Made by a program: the position numbers and the translations under genes | NCBI GenBank assembly: GCA_934623455.1 | Contig: CAKTVK010000040.1 | Span: 1-17,478 of the forward strand | Length of the DNA: 17,478 nucleotides | Reading direction: 5' to 3' | Origin: an uncultured Eggerthellaceae bacterium | GTDB lineage: Bacteria > Actinomycetota > Coriobacteriia > Coriobacteriales > Eggerthellaceae | In this document: piece after piece, positions 6,504 through 12,909 of the stretch | Position numbering within the stretch: the first letter of the stretch is position 1 | Layout: every line of letters starts with the position of its first letter | The notes under the pieces: generated by a model | Told to the model about the DNA's origin: nothing | Database searches by the model: none | What the model saw: only the letters and a program-made list of their open reading frames with translations

Positions 6504-6641
6504 GCGTTGTTCATCCTTATTTATGTTAGAACAAACACTTTTACGTCCTTATTTATGTTAAAATTCACATATTTTCGTTCTAAATTATGTATAATCAAGC
6601 TACAATAAGAATGCAATCATCATAAGCGAATAGGAAATAAC
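6504..6641. promoter_or_regulatory. AT-rich regulatory region of the first DUF4143 ATPase with a 15-bp direct repeat
   Basis: TCCTTATTTATGTTA occurs perfectly at 6514-6528 and 6546-6560, with 32-base periodicity (three helical turns). Copy one is flanked by TTGTTC (6507-6512) and GAACAA (6529-6534). TTAGAAC (6526-6532) is also inverted as GTTCTAA (6577-6583). A consensus TATAAT lies at 6590-6595, 46 bases before the ATG, but the best -35 candidate (TTCACA, 6564-6569) is 20 bases away. The layout suggests a repressor-controlled promoter, with repeats just upstream of or overlapping the -35 region. Confidence 0.5.
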
Positions 6642-7943
6642 ATGGACAGATTCCTTATGGAGAAACTTGTCGCATGGAAGGAAAGCCCTCGGCGTAAGCC
6701 GCTTATCCTCAATGGTGCCAGGCAGGTTGGAAAGACGTGGCTCCTGAAAGAGTTTGGCAGACTCTATTTTAAAAAAGTCGCTTACGTTAGCCTGGATAAC
6801 GATATGATTGCGCGCTCATTCTTTGAGCAAGATTTCGACACAACGCGTTTGATTGGCAGTCTTTCGCTGTATACAAATGTTGACATTACTCCTGATGATA
6901 CCCTTATTGTTATTGACGAAATACAAGAGTGTCCAACCGCTATTACTTCTCTCAAGTACTTCTGCGAAAACGCGCCTGAATACGCGGTGGCAGCAGCGGG
7001 ATCTCTTTTGGGCCTTTCTGCCCATGAAGGTACGGGCTACCCTGTCGGTAAAGTTAACACGCTTGATTTGTTCCCTTTGAGCTTTCGCGAGTTCCTTGAT
7101 GCTACCGGCAATATCATGTTTCGAAAACTGCTGGACTCAAGCGACACTTGCAGCATGAAGTCATTTGCTCCTAAGATCACAATGTTTCTGCGCCAATACT
7201 ATGTGGTAGGTGGCATGCCTGCAGCGGTGGATGCATTTGCGCAGGGTGCGGAGTTTTCAGAGGTCAGGAAAATACAAAGTGACATTCTTGAAGGATACCA
7301 GCGAGACTTCGCAAAACACGCTCCTTGCAGAACGCTCCCCCGCATGATGGAGGCTTGGGAATCTATTCCATCGCACCTATCTCAGGAGAATCGTAAATTC
7401 ATCTTCGGGCATATTCGTAAAGGTGCGCGTGCCAAAGATTACGAGGAAGCGCTTACTTGGCTTGTGCAAGCGGGACTTATTATTCGCGTGCCACGTGTTT
7501 CGAAACCGGAGCTTCCGCTTGCTTCGTACAACGATAACAAATCTTTCAAAGTGTTCCTTCTTGACGTTGGTCTTTTGGGCGCCATGTCGGAGCTTGAGCC
7601 CGCTGCTATTGTGAACGGCAACGCGGTTTTCACGGAATTCAAGGGTGCGCTTACCGAGCAATATGTCTGTCAACAGCTTATTTCGGATTGCGATAAAGTT
7701 CCTTTTTACTGGTCGGCAGAAAACTCGATTGGCGAAATTGACTTTCTTGTCCAAGATTCGGATCGTATTGCGGCAATTGAGGTTAAAGCGGAAGAGAACC
7801 TTAAATCTAAAAGCCTGCGTGCGTTCAAAGAGAAAAATCCCTGGGTGTTGGCGGTTCGTTTCAGTTTATCGCCCTATCGCGAACAGGATTGGATGCGCAA
7901 TGTTCCTTTGTATGCGATAAGTAACAGGGGGTTGTGGGGGTAA
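6642..7943 (+). CDS. AAA ATPase with DUF4143 (PD-(D/E)XK-like) C-terminal domain
   Basis: Predicted cytosolic ATPase of 433 residues. The N-terminal AAA_14-type domain has Walker A GARQVGKT (25-32), Walker B LIVIDE (88-93) and a sensor-like AAGS (118-121). The C-terminal DUF4143 region carries GEIDFLV (364-370) and IEVKAE (379-384), the D...ExK pattern of the PD-(D/E)XK nuclease fold, so a metal-dependent nuclease-like site may be intact. Such proteins are abundant in anaerobes, often in several copies, with no established function. The start lies after a weak SD (AATAGGAAA). It appears monocistronic, behind an AT-rich promoter region with repeats and directly after a paralogue remnant, which suggests a gene family that turns over by recombination or transfer. 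Confidence 0.88.
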   Translation: MDRFLMEKLVAWKESPRRKPLILNGARQVGKTWLLKEFGRLYFKKVAYVSLDNDMIARSFFEQDFDTTRLIGSLSLYTNVDITPDDTLIVIDEIQECPTAITSLKYFCENAPEYAVAAAGSLLGLSAHEGTGYPVGKVNTLDLFPLSFREFLDATGNIMFRKLLDSSDTCSMKSFAPKITMFLRQYYVVGGMPAAVDAFAQGAEFSEVRKIQSDILEGYQRDFAKHAPCRTLPRMMEAWESIPSHLSQENRKFIFGHIRKGARAKDYEEALTWLVQAGLIIRVPRVSKPELPLASYNDNKSFKVFLLDVGLLGAMSELEPAAIVNGNAVFTEFKGALTEQYVCQQLISDCDKVPFYWSAENSIGEIDFLVQDSDRIAAIEVKAEENLKSKSLRAFKEKNPWVLAVRFSLSPYREQDWMRNVPLYAISNRGLWG

Positions 7944-7955
7944 AGCAGCGCGTTT

Positions 7956-7970
7956 TGGCAGGCTCTGCCA
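7956..7970 (+). terminator. possible terminator hairpin after the ATPase gene
   Basis: TGGCAG/CTGCCA is a perfect six-pair stem with a GCT loop, 13 bases after the stop codon. No T-run follows, so Rho-independent termination is doubtful. Confidence 0.3.
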
Positions 7971-7993
7971 TTAACACGCCCTAGCGTTGATGC

Positions 7994-8059
7994 GCGGATA
8001 AAATGGAACAAGTCTCCGTCCCCCGTTCCGCGTTAATGCCGCTTAACGCGCATATCCGC
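7994..8059. repeat. nested inverted repeats around palindromic element copy B
   Basis: The outer arms GCGGATA (7994-8000) and TATCCGC (8053-8059) enclose copy B of the 27-bp element (8004-8030). They also enclose a perfect eight-pair hairpin, CGCGTTAA (8029-8036) with TTAACGCG (8043-8050), which overlaps the last two bases of copy B. The whole 66-base unit could fold as one structure. Equivalent outer arms are not obvious around copies A and C. Confidence 0.5.
8004..8030 (+). repeat. dispersed 27-bp palindromic element, copy B
   Basis: TGGAACAAGTCTCCGTCCCC followed by CGTTCCG. It lies downstream of the first DUF4143 ATPase and upstream of the broken SulP gene. Of its 27 bases, 24 match the reverse complement of copy C, and 21 match copy A. 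Confidence 0.65.
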
Positions 8060-8179
8060 TCCTCTCGCTGGAGATTTTATGGACTGCGAAGGTGGTTGCC
8101 TTAAAAGCGTTTACTATGGACACCCTCTTACGGCAAGACTTGCTGTGCAATCCGACTGAATAACGTACTCCACCTAGAG

Positions 8180-8199
8180 AAGCTCCCTGGGCGGAGCTT
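8180..8199 (+). terminator. hairpin upstream of the SulP remnant
   Basis: AAGCTCC (8180-8186) pairs perfectly with GGAGCTT (8193-8199) around CTGGGC, followed by the T-rich but interrupted TGTTGTCTTT. It may be a weak terminator, possibly the leftover of a neighbouring gene removed when the SulP 5' end was lost. Confidence 0.4.
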
Positions 8200-8236
8200 T
8201 GTTGTCTTTGCTGTCTTTGCGGCACTTCATGCGCAA

Positions 8237-9235
8237 ATGCGTTTTGGCGGAACCCGCGTGCAGATATCCGGCCTCCCTGCCGCCTTCGCGACTATTGTGG
8301 CGGGCATTGTTGCAACCGACGGTCTGGATGGTCTAGTAGCGGCAACCATTATTGCAGGTATCTTGCTCATATTCATGGGCCTGCTCAAACTGGGCACGCT
8401 CATTCGTTTCGTGCCCTACGCCATTACGACGGGCTTTATTGCCGGCATTGCCGTTACCATCGTCATCGGCCAGATCAAAGACCTGTTTGGCCTTACTTAC
8501 CCCGCCGGTACAACTGCGGTGAGCACCGTTGATAAGCTTTCGGCCGTTGGCGCGAATATTGCCACGTTCAACGCGCAAGCGCTGCTTGTTGGCGCGCTCA
8601 TTCCCATACCAACCATTGCGGCCATCCTGCTGCAAGTTGCTTACAACATGTCCGGCTGGCGCAATTTCGCGCATCTGTGCGCCACCGCCTCGCGCGGTGC
8701 GGTGGCAACGTTGCTGCTCACTTTCGTGCTCATAATCGTATTTTACCTGGTCAACGCAATAGCTGTGGGCATGCTTATCACCGTGGTGCTGTTCATGAAA
8801 ATGGTCAGCGAGGAAACCGAAGTCAAAGGCTGGACGTATTACTGCGACAAAGACTCCAAGGTTACGCACTTACGCGAGCTACTGAAAAGCGTGCGCGTGT
8901 ACGAAATCAACGGACCCATGTTTTTCGGAATGGCCGACCGTATTTCGGACATCTCGGTGAAAGACTTCACGAAATACCTTATCATTCGAATGCGCGGTGT
9001 ACCGTCGCTTGACGCAACTGGCATGAACGCGCTTGAGAACCTTTATGAGTATTGCAACGAGAACGGCGTGCACCTTATTTTCAGCCATGCAAACGAGCAG
9101 CCTATGAGAACCATGCGCCGCGCGGGGTTCGTGGATTTGGTTGGCGAAGAGCATTTCCGCCCCAACATCGACGACGCTATTGCCCACGCGCGCGAGCTGC
9201 TTGAGGCAAAGCAGGCCGCCCCGGCGAAACGGTAG
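8237..9235 (+). pseudogene. SulP-family anion transporter with STAS domain, N-terminally truncated and internally deleted
   Basis: Full SulP proteins (sulfate/bicarbonate-type transporters) are about 550 residues; this frame has 332. It opens inside the transport domain at FGGTRVQISGLPAAF, so the first helices are absent; the open frame continues upstream of 8237 but no longer resembles SulP. At QALLVGALIPIPTIAAILLQVAYNMSGWRNF the mid-domain joins directly to the segment that normally follows the last helix region. That means about 170-200 residues, including the conserved ATGAIARTA-type region, are missing in frame. The STAS domain (about 190-320; VRVYEINGPMFFGMADRI, IIRMRGVPSLDATGMNALE) is intact. 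A working transporter is very unlikely, though a membrane-anchored STAS protein could be made. The MBL gene follows after 30 bases. Confidence 0.8.
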
Positions 9236-9265
9236 CGCGCCTGAGCGCAGGAAGAGGATGCCCCT

Positions 9266-10102
9266 ATGCTGAAATTACACGTGCTGGCAAGCGGTAGCAA
9301 AGGTAACGCCGCTATTGTCGAAAACGCTGAAACAGGCGAAGGCGTGCTCATCGACTGCGGCATATGCAAGCGCGACTTTTTGACACGCTGTGACGAAGCG
9401 GGCTTTGACCCTGCGCGCATCCAAGCCGTGCTGATCACGCACGAACACGGCGACCACACGAAAGGTTTAGGAGTTGTTCTGCGAGGACTGGAAAAACTCG
9501 GCTGCGCTCCCCTTATCTATGCGAACAATGCTTGTGTAGCAAATAGCTCTGAACTGCGTAAACTCGCTGAGACTCGTGATATCCTTCCGCTTGGCACTTC
9601 ACCCGCGGGGTCAGAAAGAAGCATTATCAATGCCGCTGGTCTGAGCATTCTTCCGTTTGCCACCAGCCACGATGCTGCTGCATCGTTCGGTTTTCGCGTT
9701 GATGCGCCTGATGGCGATGCCTTGGGCTACTTGACCGACTCAGGCATGGTAACAGGTGCCGCTCACGCAGCCCTGCACGATGTGCGCATTCTGGCGCTTG
9801 AGAGCAACCATGATGAAACCATGCTGAAAAACGGCGACTATCCCTATGTTATCAAGCGGCGCATCGCATCGGAATTCGGCCATCTTTCCAACCCGCAAGC
9901 CACCAGCGAGCTTGCCGCGCTCATTACGGAATCGCGCGAAGCGGGCCTGCGCACGCCTGAAACCGTAGTTGCCATGCATATTTCGCAGAACAACAACGAT
10001 TACAGTCTGCCGCGAGCAGGACTTGAGAAGGGGTTGGCCATGGCGGATGGTAATGCAAACATCCTGTGCGGCTATCAGGGAAAACTCACCAGTGTGAAGT
10101 AG
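9266..10102 (+). CDS. metallo-beta-lactamase-fold hydrolase, WalJ/YycJ-like
   Basis: Cytosolic binuclear-metal hydrolase of 278 residues. It starts MLKLHVLASGSKGNAAIVE and continues with LIDCG (28-32) and ITHEHGDHTKGL (57-68), the HxHxDH metal motif with His59, His61, Asp63 and His64. The later SHDA, LTDSG, LESNHDE and MHIS segments supply the remaining ligands. The SGSKGN opening and THEHGDH..GLGV spacing are those of the WalJ/YycJ family, linked in Firmicutes to the WalRK cell-wall regulon and exonuclease-like activity. No walRK genes are here. The start at 9266 is supported by GGAAGAGGA at 9251-9259. It may be cotranscribed with the SulP remnant. It is intact and of normal family length. 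Confidence 0.88.
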   Translation: MLKLHVLASGSKGNAAIVENAETGEGVLIDCGICKRDFLTRCDEAGFDPARIQAVLITHEHGDHTKGLGVVLRGLEKLGCAPLIYANNACVANSSELRKLAETRDILPLGTSPAGSERSIINAAGLSILPFATSHDAAASFGFRVDAPDGDALGYLTDSGMVTGAAHAALHDVRILALESNHDETMLKNGDYPYVIKRRIASEFGHLSNPQATSELAALITESREAGLRTPETVVAMHISQNNNDYSLPRAGLEKGLAMADGNANILCGYQGKLTSVK

Positions 10103-10323
10103 TCGGCAATTGCAACGGCCGCATTTGCCTTCTTGCAACTTGCGGCAATGCTCGGCATCAATTACCGGCTTCGCGGGCACTGCCTGGGGAAAAATACCAG
10201 GTCAAGGAGTTGAAGGAAAATCGGCTCACCAGGATAGCGAAAGAACGAGTACTACAACCTACTTCTAACCTGCATCAACTTCGAATTACCGGGCGTTTTT
10301 TCAACAACATGAATCGAAATGAG

Positions 10324-10350
10324 TGGAACGGGGGACGGAGGTTTGTTCCA
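10324..10350 (-). repeat. dispersed 27-bp palindromic element, copy C
   Basis: On the plus strand it begins TGGAACGGGGGACGGAGGTT and ends TGTTCCA. Its reverse complement aligns over the full 27 bases with copies A and B. The ends TGGAAC/GTTCCA are again inverted. It is followed immediately by the AT-rich region in front of the second DUF4143 ATPase. Confidence 0.65.
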
Positions 10351-10448
10351 TGTTCATAAAATATTAGTTAGTTCAAGTCGGAAATTATATAATTTTATTA
10401 AGTTTCAGACTTCTGTTCCCAAAAATATTATTTTTCAAGATTTTTGAG

Positions 10449-10473
10449 TATAATGAATCAAGAAAATTAGGAG
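10449..10473 (+). promoter_or_regulatory. -10 element and strong SD of the second DUF4143 ATPase
   Basis: A consensus TATAAT at 10449-10454 lies 26 bases before the ATG, in very AT-rich DNA; no good -35 was found. The SD TTAGGAGG at 10466-10473 is the strongest in the window, spaced seven bases from the start. Confidence 0.5.
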
Positions 10474-10480
10474 GTACCCT

Positions 10481-11713
10481 ATGGCTGAGTTGATTAACCG
10501 CCCCCAATACTTGAATCAGCTGATTCAAAATAAGGATGTAGATCTGGTGAAAATCGTCACGGGTATCCGTCGCTGTGGGAAATCATCCTTACTGGATTTG
10601 TTTCATCAGCATCTATTGGCGCAAGGTGTACCGGATTCCCGGATCATTCACATGAATATGGAATCCCTGCGTTACCGCGATTTGACTGATTACCTCTCTT
10701 TTTACGATTACGTCAGCAAGCAGATTGCAAAGGAGGGAAAGACCTACCTCATCTTCGATGAGCTACAGGCTGTAAAGCATTGGGAAAAAGCAATCGAGTC
10801 CTTCCGCTTGGATTTTGATGTAGACATCTATATTACGGGCTCTAATGCCTATCTGTTTTCCACAGAATTCTCTACATTGCTCTCCGGCAGATATGTGGAG
10901 ATACGGGTGCTGCCGCTGTCCTTCAAAGAGTTCCTGGACTTCTACGAGTTTGCATCCGATGCGACAATGGACGAAAAGTTCCAGAAGTATCTGCAGTTCG
11001 GTGGAATGCCCATTCTGAGAGAGTACAAGTTCAACGAAGCAAGAAGCAATCAGGCACTGGAAGGCATCTATTCCACCGTGGTACTGCGTGACATCTTGCA
11101 GCGCAATAATGGGGCAGATCAGGCGACGCTTCAAAAAATCATGCTGTTCTTGTGTTCGAATATCGGCAGCATCACTTCTCCGAACAGTATTGGAAACGTG
11201 CTCTCTCATGAGGGCGATATCCAAACCGGAAAGCAGAAGAACATTGCAGGAAAAACAGTAGACAAGTACATTTCCATGCTTCGCAATGCGTTCGTGTTCT
11301 TTTCGGTCAGTCGGTATGACGTAAAGGGGAAACAACTGCTCAAGACTCTTGGGAAGAGCTATATCATTGACATGGGTTTTCGTAATATGCTGCTGGGTTA
11401 CCGGGATGCAGATCGCGGTCATATCATTGAGAACATCGTGTTCTTGGAACTGCTGCGTCGTGATTATCGTGTGTATATCGGTAAGGTTGGAGAAACAGAG
11501 ATCGATTTCATCGCGGAAAAGCCAAACGACAAGGTGTATATTCAGGTAACGGAGAGCATGCAGTCACCGGAGACACGTGAACGAGAACTTCGTCCGTTGC
11601 GCATGATAAGGGACAATTATGAGAAAATCGTACTGTCCATGGATCGTAGCTTTATCGATTCTTACGATGGCATAAAGTCTCTGAATCTGATTGACTGGCT
11701 GCTCGATGGATGA
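10481..11713 (+). CDS. AAA ATPase, DUF4143 family (second, divergent copy)
   Basis: Predicted cytosolic ATPase of 410 residues, only distantly like the one at 6642. AAA_14-type domain: Walker A GIRRCGKSS (28-36), Walker B YLIFDE (89-94), sensor-like ITGSNAYL (118-125). DUF4143 region: ETEIDFIAEKPNDKVYIQVTES (338-359), where the ExK of the nuclease fold is replaced by QVT, so nuclease activity is doubtful in this branch. Function is unknown. A strong SD and AT-rich upstream DNA, with use of AGA arginine codons and Firmicutes-like wording, suggest transfer from a Firmicute; this is an impression, not a computed result. It ends five bases from the convergent ABC permease gene. Confidence 0.87.
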   Translation: MAELINRPQYLNQLIQNKDVDLVKIVTGIRRCGKSSLLDLFHQHLLAQGVPDSRIIHMNMESLRYRDLTDYLSFYDYVSKQIAKEGKTYLIFDELQAVKHWEKAIESFRLDFDVDIYITGSNAYLFSTEFSTLLSGRYVEIRVLPLSFKEFLDFYEFASDATMDEKFQKYLQFGGMPILREYKFNEARSNQALEGIYSTVVLRDILQRNNGADQATLQKIMLFLCSNIGSITSPNSIGNVLSHEGDIQTGKQKNIAGKTVDKYISMLRNAFVFFSVSRYDVKGKQLLKTLGKSYIIDMGFRNMLLGYRDADRGHIIENIVFLELLRRDYRVYIGKVGETEIDFIAEKPNDKVYIQVTESMQSPETRERELRPLRMIRDNYEKIVLSMDRSFIDSYDGIKSLNLIDWLLDG

Positions 11714-11719
11714 GCAGCC
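11697..11719. terminator. hairpin spanning two convergent stop codons
   Basis: GGCTGCTC (11697-11704) pairs perfectly with GAGCAGCC (11712-11719) around GATGGAT. It contains the ATPase stop (11711-11713) and touches the last base of the permease stop codon (11719-11721, minus strand). Neither strand has a T-run, so if it stops transcription it does so as a weak, bidirectional structure. Confidence 0.35.
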
Positions 11720-12909
11720 TACACCCCAGCTTCGCGCAGGCGGGCGCGGCCAAGGGCGATGGCAACAAGCGCTATTGCAGCAGCCCACAGAAACGTAACG
11801 CCAACTTCACCAGCTGCTTGAATCAGCAGGTCAGATGTTACTTGTGCAGTCTGCGAAACCGAAACCATCGCTTGCGTTGCCCAATAAAACGGCGTGAACG
11901 CAGCAGCAATGCGCACTCCTTCGCCTGCAACGGAAAGGGGAATCCACGCGCCGCTGAAGAAGCTGCACGCAAGGCCTACAATGTTGCCAACGCCGTTCGC
12001 AACGTTATCGCTTGCGCTGAGTTGCCACAGCAGAAAGCCAACGGCAGCGCCGATTAGTGCAATCCCAAGCTGTCCCACCACAACCACTGCAACTGAAGCA
12101 AGCGTCGCTCCCGCTCCCAGAGGGTCGAACACTACCAACCCTGCAACGGATATAAGCGCCCAAATCGCAATCGAGGCAAGCACGCATGCCAGCCCAACTT
12201 GCGTGCCGTAGCTGCTACTGCGCACGGGGCCTACGGTGAGCCTTCGCCGCATTTCAGAACGCCGCAACGAAGCCAAGCCAACGGCAATGAAGATGGCCGA
12301 CGATGTGAACAGCGCGTAAGACGAGAGCGACGCAAAGTTGACGTATTTCGCCGAAAGACCTTCCGATTCAACTGGCAAAAGCTCCACGGGCGTTTCGTTC
12401 CCGCAAGCTTCAGTCGCGCTGCCTGCCACTTCCGTCGCGGTTGCGTCTGAGTCAACCGCCGCGAAACCGTACATCGATTGCACGAACGCCTTCACGCGCT
12501 GATCCATAAGCGCTCCGCGCGCTCCTTGGTAGCTTACAACCGTTTCAAGCACAGGGGCATTGTTGCCTTCGCGCGCTGCCTCCAGAAAATCCTGCTGGAA
12601 TCCTTCGGGGATGATAAGAACGTAGCTCGCAAGATCTTTTGCCGCTGCATCTTGCAGGGCAAACGTCGAGTCCTCAATCGGCACTTCCACGGCATCTTTG
12701 AGCGCGAAGTCCTTAAGGGCGGTTGACAGAGCGCTGTTGTCGCGGTCGATGATAGCAACCTTAGGTGCGTCGTTTGCAAACTCGTTTGCCGGAGCTGCCT
12801 GAATGGCCCCCGATCCTAAAATAGCCATGGCGCCCAAGGCAACCGTGTAAATGAGCAGGTAGTTCCAATGCCGCGTGATGATTTTTGTGGCAAGCTTAAA
12901 GACGTTCAT
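11719..12909 (-). CDS. ABC-2-type transporter permease (second permease)
   Basis: Membrane subunit of 396 residues. One N-terminal helix (about 15-38, HWNYLLIYTVALGAMAILGS) is followed by an extracytoplasmic domain (about 40-195, VAIIDRDNSALSTALKDFA..., the usual ABC2_membrane_3 layout). Five further helices follow, through GNIVGLACSFFSGAWIPLS and a last helix near FLWAAAIALVAIALGRARL. The NIVGL..FFSGAWIPL motif is typical of export permeases of the YhgE/ABC-2 type. The start overlaps the end of the upstream permease by 14 bases, and GAGGAGG lies just before it, implying coupled translation. With the first permease it should form a heterodimeric channel energised by the operon's ATPase. The exported substrate is unknown. 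Confidence 0.87.
   Translation of the reverse strand: MNVFKLATKIITRHWNYLLIYTVALGAMAILGSGAIQAAPANEFANDAPKVAIIDRDNSALSTALKDFALKDAVEVPIEDSTFALQDAAAKDLASYVLIIPEGFQQDFLEAAREGNNAPVLETVVSYQGARGALMDQRVKAFVQSMYGFAAVDSDATATEVAGSATEACGNETPVELLPVESEGLSAKYVNFASLSSYALFTSSAIFIAVGLASLRRSEMRRRLTVGPVRSSSYGTQVGLACVLASIAIWALISVAGLVVFDPLGAGATLASVAVVVVGQLGIALIGAAVGFLLWQLSASDNVANGVGNIVGLACSFFSGAWIPLSVAGEGVRIAAAFTPFYWATQAMVSVSQTAQVTSDLLIQAAGEVGVTFLWAAAIALVAIALGRARLREAGV

Larger units (their letters stand above)
10103..10480. other. 378-base gap: decayed sequence, palindromic element and AT-rich promoter region
   Basis: No gene is convincing; an open frame ending near 10359 consists largely of translated repeat and has no homology cue. 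The first part has complementary segments GCCGCA (10118-10123) and TGCGGC (10141-10146) shortly after the MBL stop. Copy C of the 27-bp element is at 10324-10350. From about 10360 the DNA becomes strongly AT-rich, with the perfect palindrome AAATTATATAATTT at 10382-10395 enclosed by AAGTC (10375-10379) and GACTT (10408-10412). Confidence 0.6.

Noticed and set aside
10066..10359. 97-codon open frame after the MBL gene
   Set aside because: It begins inside the MBL gene, has no usable SD, and its last residues are translated from the dispersed 27-bp element; it looks like a chance frame.
6642..11713. A two-ATPase defence island
   Set aside because: The two DUF4143 proteins are separated by SulP and MBL genes and there is no nuclease, methylase, toxin partner or integrase nearby; the link would be guesswork.
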